Translations under genes and position numbers: made by a program
Part shown: positions 54,358 to 64,000 of the stretch, in pieces
How positions within the stretch are numbered: position 1 is the stretch's first letter
How the letters are laid out: each line of letters begins with the position of its first letter
The notes under the pieces: model-generated
What the model was told of the DNA's origin: nothing
The model's database searches: none
What the model saw: the letters and a program-made list of their open reading frames with translations, nothing else
Assembly: GCF_905171765.1 (NCBI RefSeq)
Contig: NC_053390.1
Span: forward strand, 135,982,820-136,046,819
From: Bufo bufo
Lineage: Eukaryota > Chordata > Amphibia > Anura > Bufonidae
Length of the DNA: 64,000 bases
Reading direction: 5' to 3'

Positions 54358-54662
54358 CTGAAGAGAAAAGAAAGGAAAATGTAACCTTAGTAAAATAAAC
54401 TAAAGCAGTAAGGTTCCCCAGCAAAACGACACAAGGGAAGGTAGGAGAACAGCTGTCACCCCTGGGAAGGTGGTAAGAATAGGTCTACACTCGGGATTAG
54501 ACTGAAGACAGGTCACTATCTGAAGAGATCACTAGAGTTTGTTCAAGATATCAGGTGGCTGAACCAAAACATTGCTTTATTTTAGTCTTGATATGGCTCA
54601 GATGAAGAGCAAAGATTTGGCCCCGATCGGAAGGAACAGCTCGAGTCTTTAAGAGTGTATTA

Positions 54663-55173
54663 GGTACTTTCACACTAGCGGTTTTCTTTTCCGGCATTGA
54701 GTTCCGTCCTATCAGTTTTATCCCCATGCATTCTGAATGGAGAGCAATCCGTTCAGGATGCATCAGGATGTCTTCAGTTCAGTCATTTTGACTTTTCAGG
54801 ACAGAGAAAATACCGCAGCATGCTACTGTTTTATCTCCGGCCAAAATTCCGGAACACTTGCCGGAATGCCGGATCTGGAATTTTTTCCCATTGACGAGCA
54901 TTAATGCCCCGAGTGTTCCGATAAAACGGATCCGGCATTGCGGTCTGCGCATGCTCAGACCGCAAAAAATGTGAAAAAAATAAATGCCGGATACGTTTTT
55001 CCGGATGACAACGGAGAGACGGATCCGGCATTTCAATGCATTTGTCATACGGATCAGGATCCTGATCCGTATGACAAATGCCATCAGTTTGCATGCGTTT
55101 TGACGGATCCGGCAGGCAGTTCCGGCGACGGAACTGCCTGCCGGAATCCTCTGCCGCAAGTGTGAATGTACCC
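54663..55173. mobile_element. Foldback element in the last CETN3 intron
   Basis: The ends GGTACTTTCACACTAGCGG and CGCAAGTGTGAATGTACCC are flanked by TTA on both sides. Inner palindromes include ACGGATCAGGATCCTGATCCG at the centre. The vocabulary is shared with 32919-33686. Confidence 0.8.
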
Positions 55174-55179
55174 TTAGAC

Positions 55180-55400
55180 GGGCAGATTTTCTGGCAGATG
55201 ATCGCTAACGAGCGTTCCTATGAATGCTCGTTAGCGATCATCTGGCATTCTAATACTGCCTCCAAATGCCCGGTGAACGAGCAAACGTGCTTAAAAATCA
55301 CAATGGTGCTGGCAGCAGATTGCGCTGTGAAATAGGTAGGGAGACGGGTATAATCTGCTGCCAGACTCCTCCAGCAGCAGCTTTCCTTCTCTGAGAACAT
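55180..55400. repeat. Palindromic repeat fragment
   Basis: CAGATGATCGCTAACGAGCG is followed a few bases later by its complement. Then GAACGAGCAAACGTGC and CAGCAGATTGCGC follow, matching the style of 28575-28900. Confidence 0.55.
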
Positions 55401-56528
55401 AGGATCAGGTATGTTGAAATTAAACATGCCACAAAGTTGCCGGAAAAGTTCGGGTTCGAGTTTGGTGTTCAGGCATTTAATAAAGCTTTTGAAGGCTGCA
55501 GGGCAGCCAATCAACAAGCTTCTAAAACTGTGGGCACTTAGAAGCCATCACAGCCATGCCTAGTAATGGCATGGCTGTGATTGGCCGGTGCATCATGTGA
55601 CCCAGGCTCTATACAAGCTGGATCACGTGTAGCACCGCCCATCAGCTCTGAGTAGTGCAGGGACAGGAAGCAGCTGAAGTGAGAGAGAGTGTTAGGAATC
55701 TGGCTATTTGTTTTGTGGGTGGCCTATAGTGATTTTTTGTGGGTGCAATATACCATTTTTGTACCCCTGACACAAAAATATAATAGTTAATCTGACTGTT
55801 AGTCTGGCCGGTGACATATACCCATTTTTGGTGTGAGATACACGTGCACTTTATACGTGACAGGGAAATGAATATAGTTAATCCGTCTGTTAGTTCGGGG
55901 AACCAGGCATGGATGCCACAGGACTTGTCCGTACCTTGTGCTGAGTAGACAAGTATACCGGCCGCACCCAGCCATGGTTATACTGCAGCGCACTTTCTCT
56001 TTGCATTCTCTTTTCTATTTCCCAATATTTTGGGGTCTTCCCAAATTTATAAAAAAATAAAGGGAAAAAAAATAGGCTACCTCCTCCTCCTCCTTCACCA
56101 CGGCTTCCACCTACACCACCGCCGCATCCACCGCCTCCTCAACCTCCTACTCCACTTTGACCTCCGCCTCCTAGTTCAAGATTATTATTTTTTATTTTCT
56201 TCTATTCTATGTTTTTTTAAGTCATTTCCCTATCCACATTTGTTTCCAGGGCAACTGTCCTGCTCTTACCCCCATTTTGCTTCCTTATGCAGCTCTCTAG
56301 CCCTTACTATGACTATTAAACAGCCATTTTAGTGCACTAAAGTTCAGGTCCTCATTGACTTTAATAGGGTTCGGGCTCAAGTTCAGGTCGAGTTCGAGTC
56401 CCGAACCGGAACTTTGACCCAAAGTTCGGCCGAACACGGCGAACCCGAACAGCAATGTATCCCACCTAGTTGGAACGTATCCCACCGTATAGACATTCAG
56501 TGGGATACGCCACCCGTACTGTGCCCAC

Positions 56529-56982
56529 TTAAAGGTAGTTTCTCATTTCAGCAAATGGCATTTATCATGTAGAGGAAGCGAATACAAGGCACTTACTAAT
56601 GTATTGTGTTTCTCCATATTGTCTCCTTTGCTGGCAGGATTCATTTTCCCATTACATTATACACTGCTTGTTTTCATGGTTACGACCACCCTGCAATCCA
56701 TTAGTGGTGGTCGTGCTTGCACTCTATAGGAAAAAGCATTAGCCTATGTGTGGTCCCACGGTCTCGGCCACCAGACAGGCCGGCATTTTTTCCTATAGTG
56801 TGTAAGCACGAGCACCACCACTGATGGATTGCAGGGTGGTCGTAACCATGGAAACAAGCAGTATATACTGTGATGGAAAAATGAGGAAGCAATATGGACA
56901 ATCACAATACATTAGTAAGTGCCTTGTATTAACTTCCTCTACATCATAAATGCTATTTGCTGAAGTGACACAACCCCTTTAA
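56529..56982. mobile_element. TTAA-flanked inverted-repeat element in the last CETN3 intron
   Basis: TTAAAGGTAGTTTCTCATTTC at the left is mirrored by GAAGTGACACAACCCCTTTAA. The arms continue with CAAATGGCATTTATCATGTAG and GGTTACGACCACCCTGCAATCC. AGG ends with a TTAA target suggest a Kolobok-like class. Confidence 0.75.
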
Positions 56983-57728
56983 TCTTTCCCTAGATGCTGG
57001 ATCCTCGCCGCACACTGAAAAAATGACAGAACCAGAATGTACATTAGTCCAACTAGTCCAGGAAGGTGACCCTCACCACGACAGAGCGTTTACGCTGTGC
57101 AGAAGGCAGCTGACAGCCATGTTTGGTCCCCTCTGAGCAGATGCAGGTTACCAGTGTCTCTTCAGCTGCTCAGAAATTGCGCTGCGTCCCCTCCAGTACC
57201 TGCTCAAACAGCCGCTGGAGGTGGGGGACACTCTTTTGGACTCCGTCACATGTTAAGCGTGTGCATGAGTACGCACAGAGTAAAAACATGGGGGCAGATT
57301 TATCATAGCCCACTCTATGACAGCCAGGCACACTGCCGGAGGCTGCGCTTGATTTAGGACGAGTCGTACGCCTAGTAATTGGGTGCAGCATCTGAGAGTC
57401 TTTGCTCCTGAACTGTCAGTGCACCCAAACGTGGCGTAGATGAAGATAAAGAGAGGGCTGCCAGCCCTGCCTCCTCCCGCGTGCCCTTTTTTGGGAAGAA
57501 GGCGGAGTAACTGTACTTGCACAAAAAAATTTGCAGTTTTTTTATTTTTTTCACTCCACAAAAATTGGCGTATCTGTGACCTATGAACAGGCCCTAATCC
57601 TGCAGGTGACTGTGGCGATCAGCACCCCAGCTTCTGGTGGGTGCTCACCTTGCCTCCTCCCCACTCTCAGGCCACATTGATATTTTATAGGACTGTGTAT
57701 AGAGCGCTGCCATTCCTAGTCAACTTAC
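56983..57728 (-). other. CETN3 intron sequence without clear elements
   Basis: No feature recognised apart from a T-rich run near 57535-57550. The region just upstream of the donor at 57728 appears unique. Confidence 0.4.
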
Positions 57729-57920
57729 TTTCTCCATCACCATCCTTGTCAAACTCCTCAATCATCGCTCGCAGCTCTTCATCCGTCATGTTCTCGTCAA
57801 GTTCTCTCGCCACTCGACGGAGATTTCTCAGGCTTATTCTTCCTGAATCATCGTCATCAAACAATTTAAAGGCTTTAAGCATCTCTTCTTGGGGATCACG
57901 GTCCAATATTAAATCTGTCA
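57729..57920 (-). CDS. CETN3: Centrin-3 internal exon (EF-hand 3 and start of EF-hand 4)
   Basis: This 192-base exon encodes about 63 residues from [10 protein letters not shown] to [10 protein letters not shown], corresponding to residues 90-153 of the vertebrate protein. It holds EF-hand 3 (loop [12 protein letters not shown]) and the first half of EF-hand 4 (DKDGDGE). The DDDDSG and [11 protein letters not shown] strings favour centrin-3 over centrin-1/2. The acceptor is GTGCTCTAG just above 57920 and the donor is GTAAGTTG, reading down from 57728. Both boundaries are phase 1. Differences from mammals include Leu for Trp after VTD and Asp for Gly in RELDEN. No stop codon or frameshift is visible, so the exon looks functional. 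The intron to the preceding exon (57921-63238, about 5.3 kb) is filled with transposable elements. Confidence 0.95.
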
Positions 57921-58352
57921 CTAGAGCACAAGAGGATATAGAATTACTTTACATACCAAACTGATTTCTCCCAGGTGACTCACTGCCTAGAGGCCGAGGC
58001 GTCATTCATATGGACACCAACTGCATCCTCTATAGCGGCGTCACCTCTGCAACCAGTTACTTGCCCCAAATGGTCAGCTAATGGACGACAGGTGTGCAGG
58101 GGGGACACAAAGTACAGTGGGGGGGAGACACATTGCCAATAGGGTGTTGGTAAGGAATAAATAAAGTTCGTATATTGCAAAAACTTTTTTTTTTTTTTTC
58201 GCTTTTTGAGACCGCTATAAGTGGCAGAGCGTACTCCATTCAGGCCTTATAGGTCTAGCGGTGAGCAATGGCTTGCAAGTACTTTTCCTATAGACACCCT
58301 AAGAGATCATGTAAATAAAGCTTTATTCCACCCTAAATATATACTGTATATT

Positions 58353-61300
58353 TAACCCCTTAAATGCCGGAAAATGTTTCCATTTTAATTCCCTGCTTCT
58401 CAAAGCCATAACTTTTTTATTTTTCCATTCACATAGCCGTGAAGACTACCGTACTTTCAAGTTGTACTTTCTAACGGCACCATTTATTGTTGCATACAAT
58501 GTAGTGGGAAGCTGGAAAAAATTCTAAATGGGATGGAATTGGAAAAAAAAAAAAAAAAAAAGCCACATTTTTTTTTTGTTTTCTTTTTTTTTTTTTTTAC
58601 ACCATTCCCTATGCCGTAAAACTGACCTATGCCCTTCATTTTCTGAGTCCGTACGACTACAGAGATACTACATTTGTATACATTTTCTTGTGTTTTCACA
58701 CTGAAAAAAAATAAAAGATTAAAAACTTTGGAAAAAACGATGTTTATTCTTTTTATTACCATACTCTGACCCTCAGTACTTTTTTATATTTACATCTACG
58801 GAGCAAATTTTTTTGCGGGACCATTTGTAGTTTTACAGATAACATTTTGGGGTGTGTATGACTTTTTGATCACTTTTTATTTAATTGTTTTGGGAAGTGA
58901 AGAAACACAAAAATGCTGAATCGGCTTTGTTGTTTTTCTTTTCCAGTTATTCTCGATTAATATATTTATATTTTAACCCCTTAAGGACACGGCCATATTT
59001 CACCTTAAGGACCAGGCCATTTTTTGCAAATCTGACCAGTGTCACTTTATGTGGCAATAACTTTAAAACGCTTTTACTTATCCAGGCCGTTCTGAGACTG
59101 TTTTTTCGTCACATATTGTACTTCATGACACTGGTAAAATGAGTCCAAAAAATTCATTTTTATTTATAAAAAAAAATACCAAATTTACCAAACATTTTGA
59201 AAAATTAGCAAATTTCCAAATTTCAATTTCTCTACTTTAATAATACATAGTAATACCTCCAAAAATAGTTATTATTTTACATTCCCCATATGTCTACTTT
59301 ATGTTTGGATCATTTTGTGAATGCCATTTTATTTTTTGGGGACGTTACAAGGCTTAGAAGTTTAGAAGCAAATCTTGAAATTTTTCAGAAAATTTCTAAA
59401 ACCCACTTTTTCAGGACCAGTTCAGGTCTGAAGTCACTTTGCGAGGCTTACATAATAGAAACCACCCAAAAATGACCCCACTCTAGAAACGACACCCCTC
59501 AAGGTACTCAAAACTGATTTTACAAACTTTGTTAACCCTTTAGGTGTTCCACAAGAAATAATGGAAAATAGAGATACAATTTCAAAATTTCACTTTTTTT
59601 GGCAGATTTTCCATTTGAATAATTTTTTTCCAGTTACAAAGCAAGGGTTAACAGCCAAACCAAACTCAATATTTATGGCCATGATTCTGTCGTTTACAGA
59701 AACACCCCATATGTGGTCGTAAACTGCTGTACGGGCACACGGCAGGGCGCAGAAGGAAAGGAATGACATACGGTTTTTGGAAGGCAGATTTTGCTGGACT
59801 GGTTTTTTGACACAATGTCCCATTTGAAGCCTCCCTGATGCACCCCTAGAGTAGAAACTCCATAAAAAGTGACCCCATTTTGTAAACTACGGGATAGGGT
59901 GGCAGTTTTGTTGGCACTATTTTAGGGTACACATGTATTTTGGTTGCTCTATATTACACTTTTTGTGAAGCAAGATAACAAGTAATAGCTGTTTTTGCAC
60001 CGTTTTTATTTTTTGTTATTTACAACATTCATCTGACAGGTTAGATCATGTGGTATTTTTATAGAGCAGGCTGTCACGGACGCGACAATACCAAATAGGA
60101 CTACTTTTTTGGGTTATTTGTTTCAGTTTTACATAACAAAGCATTAAAAAAATAAATTCTTCTTTAGCGTCTCCACATTCTGAAAGCCATATTTTTTTAG
60201 GCGAATGTCTTGTGTAGGGGCTCATTTTTTTCGTGATGAGATGACTGTTTTATTGGCGCTATTTTGGGGTGCGTATGACTTTTTGATCACTTGCTATTAC
60301 ACTTTTTGTGATGTAAGGTGACAAAAAAATAGCTTTTTTTTTTACACATTTTTGCACAGTTTTTATTTTCACCTGAGGGGTTAGGTCATATGATATTTTT
60401 ATAAAGCAGGTTGTTACGGACGCGGCAATACGTAATATGTATACTTTTTTTTATTCCCTTAAGTTTTACACAATACCAGCATTTTTTAAACAAAAAAAAT
60501 GATGTTTTAGTGTCTCCATATTCTGAGCCATAGTTTTTTTTTTTTTTTGGGCGATTGGCTTAGGTAGGGGCTCATTTTTTGCGGGATGAGGTGACGGTTA
60601 GATTGGTACTATTTTGGGGGGCATACGCCTTTTTGATCACTTGGTGTTGCACTTTTTGTGATGTAAGGTGACAAAAATGGGGTTTTTTTTACATCGCTTT
60701 TATTTTTATTTTTTTATGGTATTTATCGGACAGGGTGGATCATGTGATATATTTATAGAGCCAGTCATTACGGACGCGGCGATACCTAATATCTGTGGGG
60801 TTTTTTTCAGTTTTTTATTATAAAATAAGGGGAAAGCCCCTTTTTTTACTTTAATTTTATTACTTTATTAATTTATTAAAACCACTTTTTAAACTTTGTT
60901 TTTCTTTACTTTATTTCTGACATTCACTTTTGGGGGTCTGATCCCCTCTGCAATGCTTTACAATACATCTGTATTGTAATGCATTGCCTGTTAGTGTATG
61001 ACACTGAGTCATACACTAACAGGTTGCCTAGGAGACCAAGCCTGAGGCTGGATCTCCTCGGCACCCGTAGAAGGCAGCTCCCGATGCCATGCAAGGCATT
61101 GGGCAGCCTCTGCACGGCATCGGGCTGCCTTCTGTTATATCGAGTCCCCGCCACAGCAGCGCGGGGACTCGATGCGCTCCCTCAAACACAAACCCCTTCT
61201 ATGCTGCGATAGCGACATAGAAGGGGTTAATCCACAGCGATCGCCGATAAGGGAGGGGTCACAGGACCCCCCCTCGGCATTGACCCAGGGTGCCTGCTGA

Positions 61301-62142
61301 TTGATTTCAGCAGGCACCCAGTTCCGATCACAGCTTGCCACGCGGCGGTGATCGGAAATACACAGGGCGTACAGGTATTTTTTTTTTGGGAGTATTGGAT
61401 TGTGGTGATTAATATCACCTTGGTGGCCCTATTTCAACTTTTCACTGTGTATTCAATTACCCCTTAATTCCACATTTTTGTTCTCTGTACTGCCTACGTT
61501 TACCTGTGCTTAAAATAGGGTTGCTAGGCATGGTCTGTCTATCTGTTGATAGACGGAGCACGCAGCGTGCAGGGTCACATTACTGACATCCAGGGACTGT
61601 AAGTACATGATTAAAGCCAGGTCCTCCCCAGCAGCTGATAACAGTGCCTGGGCTGTGTGCACTTCTCCCTGTCCCTGCGCTTGGCAGACGCTCCCTCACT
61701 CAGCAGACTTGGAGAATGCAGAGTTGGAGCAGCGCAGACCAGGGAAGGGAGATCTGCCATCTGCTCAGTGTACAAATGAAAGCAACATGTGGTAAGAGGA
61801 CCCCTTTGTGCTGCAGGAGATTAACCCTTTAGGCAGGAGGGCTCTGGTTACTGACACTTTTGGGGGGCTATTGTTACTGGCTAGTGAGGGCAGGCGGGAT
61901 TAGCTTCAGGGTGAGGGCAGTGGCGGCCATCTTAACTGAATAGTGAAATTGCAGTTTTATGCAGACTGGTTTCTAAGGGCTGAATCTTATTTAATATGGG
62001 GTAAGTCAGTCTAATAGTAACTGATTCTGGAGTATCATGTTATTAGTAACTACATATATGAAAATTGAAATTAGGGTCTAATTGTGACAGTTATCCTTTA
62101 AGTACCGGGACATCAGGGCGCCCTATGTCCGTAAGAGGTTAA
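58353..62142. mobile_element. Two TTAACCCC-type elements, one nested in the other
   Basis: The first begins TTTAACCCCTTAAATGCCGG near 58353. At 58973 a second complete copy starts TTAACCCCTTAAGGACACGG and ends ATGTCCGTAAGAGGTTAA at 62142. The text on either side (CGATTAATATATTTATA / TAGTACGGGCG) looks like continuous first-element sequence. The inner copy (3.17 kb) has four or five internal repeats of a roughly 280-bp motif (GATCATGTGATATTTTTATA, GACGCGGCAATACC). No transposase was recognised. Confidence 0.68.
60950..61360. repeat. Series of nested hairpins in the TTAACCCC-type element tail
   Basis: Consecutive palindromes include TTAGTGTATGACACTGAGTC with its mirror, GGCAGCTCCCGATGCC..GGCATCGGGCTGCC, GAGTCCCCGC..GCGGGGACTC, CCCCTTCTATG..CATAGAAGGGG and GGGTGCCTGCTGA..TCAGCAGGCACCC. 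The GC-rich hairpin tail parallels the one at 18760-19060. Confidence 0.8.
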
Positions 62143-62175
62143 TAGTACGGGCGTTTTCAGATGTGGCAATGTCTA

Positions 62176-62177
<2 letters not shown>

Positions 62178-62220
<43 letters not shown>
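62178..62220. repeat. (TA)n microsatellite
   Basis: About 21 TA units directly before the palindromic element at 62221. Confidence 0.95.
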
Positions 62221-62223
<3 letters not shown>

Positions 62224-62540
62224 CAAAGAAGTAGGACTGCACTCCAAGATAGTGATAAAATCAGCAAGTGGTTTATTCACCCATAATATGGCAAGTCTTG
62301 CGACGTTCTGGCTCACAAGAGCCTTCCTCAAGCATCCTTGAGGAAGGCTCTTGTGAGCCGAAACGTCGCAAGACTTGCCATATTATGGGTGAATAAACCA
62401 CTTGCTGATTTTATCACTATCTTGGAGTGCAGTCCTACTTCTTTGTTCTCTATACCATTGGGGATTGCCGCTACCCTGCGTTGGACCTTGCACCCACATG
62501 CTGGCTGGTGCTCCCACTGGACTTTTTCTTCTCTATATAT
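62221..62540. mobile_element. Palindromic element with a hammerhead-like motif
   Basis: The arms of about 113 bp (GAACAAAGAAGTAGGACTGC to its complement) meet at about 62335. At the start of the right arm, TTGAGGA is followed by a GGCTC/GAGCC hairpin and GAAACGTC, similar to the hammerhead ribozyme core CTGANGA-stem-GAAAC but with T in place of the first core C. A tail (TATACCATTGGGGATTGCCG...) and TA-rich sequence follow. The structure resembles 48490-48789. A Penelope-like origin is a hypothesis. Confidence 0.6.
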
Positions 62541-62571
62541 ATATATATATCTATATATCTATATATATATA

Positions 62572-62606
<35 letters not shown>
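62541..62606. repeat. TA/TTA-rich microsatellite
   Basis: TATATATCTATATATC followed by about ten ATT units, directly after the palindromic element. Confidence 0.9.
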
Positions 62607-62608
<2 letters not shown>

Positions 62609-63238
62609 TTTTTTAGGAAAGGGGGTAACTATTTTTAGGCCCTCAAGGGCCTAACAGCATGCGATCATCAGATTCAATATAATCCAATGCAGTGTTGCCA
62701 TCTGCTTGTACAGGCTTAGGTCTATTACTGCTAAAGAAATTCTTCTCCAATCTCAGCGAGGGAAAGGCGTTGCAGCCCTAGGAGCGTGCGTTCCTGAGCT
62801 TTTTAGCTCTCAAGATGCCGTGGTCACATTTCACCACGGCATCTGAGGGGTTAAATGTCTGTGACTGGTGTTATTGACGATCGTAAATAAATAGTCATAA
62901 ATCAGCTTAAAAGATAATACTGGAGACGGAGTAGTCAGATGGATTTCACTGTGAATGGCACTGCGAAGCTTGTTATGTACTGTGATACAAAGAAGCTTCA
63001 AAAGAAGTCCATTAGAAAAGTCACATTTGTAAAAAATCTCTACTGCAAAGATGCCTTTCAGCAAAAAGTACATGCATGTCAGTAACAAAGGTGTCCATAG
63101 CCTTCAATGCATTTTGTTGTGAGCCATTAGCAAAAGCTTGAAAAAACACAACAAAAACACGGTAATCCTAGAAAGAAAAGACCCTCCGGATCTAAAGGGT
63201 TAAACAGGTAAAATGGCCAATAGGAAACAAGCACTTAC

Positions 63239-63353
63239 CAACTTCATTGAAGTCATCAAACGTAATCCTGCCTGTTGATTCACTGTCATAATCTTTCAGG
63301 ATTTTTAAAACATCTGCCTTCTTAACATCAAACCCCAAAGCTCGCATGGCCAC
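63239..63353 (-). CDS. CETN3: Centrin-3 internal exon (EF-hand 2 region)
   Basis: This minus-strand exon encodes 38 codons plus one base, beginning VAMRALGFDVKKAD and ending FDDFNEV. It matches vertebrate centrin-3 around residues 52-90, which span the end of EF-hand 1 and EF-hand 2. Centrin-3 is a small calcium-binding protein of centrioles and basal bodies. The acceptor is a pyrimidine-rich stretch ending in TAG at 63354-63356. The donor is GTAAGTGC, reading 63238 down to 63231. The exon ends in phase 1, and the codon is completed by the first two bases of the exon at 57920, giving Val. The EF-2 loop reads DYDSESTGRITF, a few conservative changes from mammalian centrin-3. The exon is too short and spliced to appear as a simple ORF. 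Upstream exons, including the start codon, were not found between 63354 and 64000 and presumably lie beyond the window. Confidence 0.93.
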
Positions 63354-64000
63354 CTAGCGAACACAAAACATGTCGGACCAGCGATTCACCTGGATTAGCG
63401 CACACATAAGGGAACACGATCACACCTGGTTATCGCAGACAGTTACAGTATGTGCGCGTGTCGCCTATTACGCGCTGATTTTCCAAGTAGGTTTTCGTGT
63501 GGGAAATGTGCACTGCGATACAGTCTGTGCGAGTCAACTGTGCGGGTTTTCAGGGCAGATTTCACCCTCTGGGGCAAAACCACAACAAAATTCCCAAGTA
63601 ACGTGTGGGTTTTGGTGCGGAAACACAGGAAAAAAACACATGAAAATGTAAGTCTCAATGAGCGAGAACGTTATTTCCTGTTGTTTTGCCGCTAAGCAAT
63701 GGTGAAAGCTTCAGGAGAGGCGGCTGAAAGGCAGTGGGACATCTCAGCACTGGTGTTAGGGCATCACTTTAAAATGTGCCGGATGGGCATGATGACACAG
63801 GCCTATGACCACGTCATCACACGACCCCTGACCTGGTACAGGAGTTTGCAGTGATGTCATTGTGATCGTCTGTCCGTGAAAATAGAAACTAAGGCCCTGT
63901 GGCCTGCATCACAGATGGACAACGTGGAGTAGTGGGGAAGGAGAGCATTATACATGGGGGCATTATACTACAGGGGTGAGAGCTTTATATATGGGGTAGG
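63354..64000. other. CETN3 upstream intron and window end
   Basis: No centrin-3 upstream exon (the SEEQKQEI or DAFELFD type of sequence) is visible on the minus strand here. From about 63900 the text (repeated GCATTATAC / TATATGGGG phrases) resembles the start of a G-rich tandem repeat like the interior of the hAT-type element at 21028-22362, but it is cut off by the window end. Confidence 0.4.

Larger units (their letters stand above)
57921..63238 (-). other. CETN3: CETN3 intron filled with repeats
   Basis: This intron is bounded by GTAAGTGC at 63238 and a CTAG-type acceptor at 57921. Inside are a partial TTAA element beginning at 58353, a second one nested in it (58973-62142), a palindromic element at 62221-62450 flanked by TA and TTA microsatellites, and poly(A/T) tracts. 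From 62650 to 63238 I see no recognisable gene or repeat boundary. Confidence 0.75.

Noticed and set aside
55980..56340. ORF at 56030-56332 with Leu/His-rich translation
   Set aside because: It comes from a CTCCTCCTCC/ACC simple-sequence stretch, with no homology recognised.

Overview
The window looks like intronic and intergenic DNA from a large, transposon-packed vertebrate genome, most likely a frog or toad. This is inferred from the mix of repeats (foldback elements flanked by TTA or TAA, TTAA-flanked families beginning CCCC or AGGG, Tc1-like elements, a DIRS element and a chromodomain Ty3/gypsy element) and from the low gene density. No prokaryotic gene layout is present. The only host gene I can support is on the minus strand: three exons matching centrin-3 (CETN3), at 63239-63353, 57729-57920 and 54314-54357 (the last with stop codon and 3' UTR). 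Its 5' exons lie beyond the right edge. The splice sites and phases agree, and both introns are full of repeats.

Layout. 1-2.5 kb: a nested foldback element, then five foldback elements placed end to end with shared 3-bp flanks. 2.5-6.7 kb: a 278-bp tandem duplication, unrecognised DNA, and a large inverted-repeat block. 6.8-10.8 kb: three Tc1-like elements, one of them with a nearly intact DD37E transposase. 10.8-20.9 kb: unrecognised DNA, microsatellites, a 1.1-kb minisatellite and two TTAA-family elements. 20.9-28.1 kb: a hAT-type element with an internal minisatellite, and a 2.9-kb TTAA element carrying other insertions. 28.1-32.4 kb: small palindromic elements. 32.4-40.35 kb: a TTAA element holding both a foldback element and a complete 5.3-kb Ty3/gypsy chromovirus with nearly identical LTRs. 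40.7-42.2 kb: a hAT-type element split by a solo LTR. 43.1-45.1 kb: four more foldback elements. 45.2-51.6 kb: a DIRS-type tyrosine-recombinase retrotransposon in reverse orientation, broken by a hAT element inside gag and by a 300-bp palindromic insertion at the gag/pol junction. 51.7-64 kb: the CETN3 exons, with foldback, TTAA-type and palindromic elements in the introns.

The best leads are self-chaining of the foldback elements through their own CC-TWA-GG ends, the complete terminal and internal-complementary architecture of the DIRS element, the nested insertion order, which can be read from target-site duplications (TSDs), and two palindromic insertions that resemble Penelope-type or hammerhead-carrying retroelements. 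All family names come from motif recognition by eye. No database search was run.
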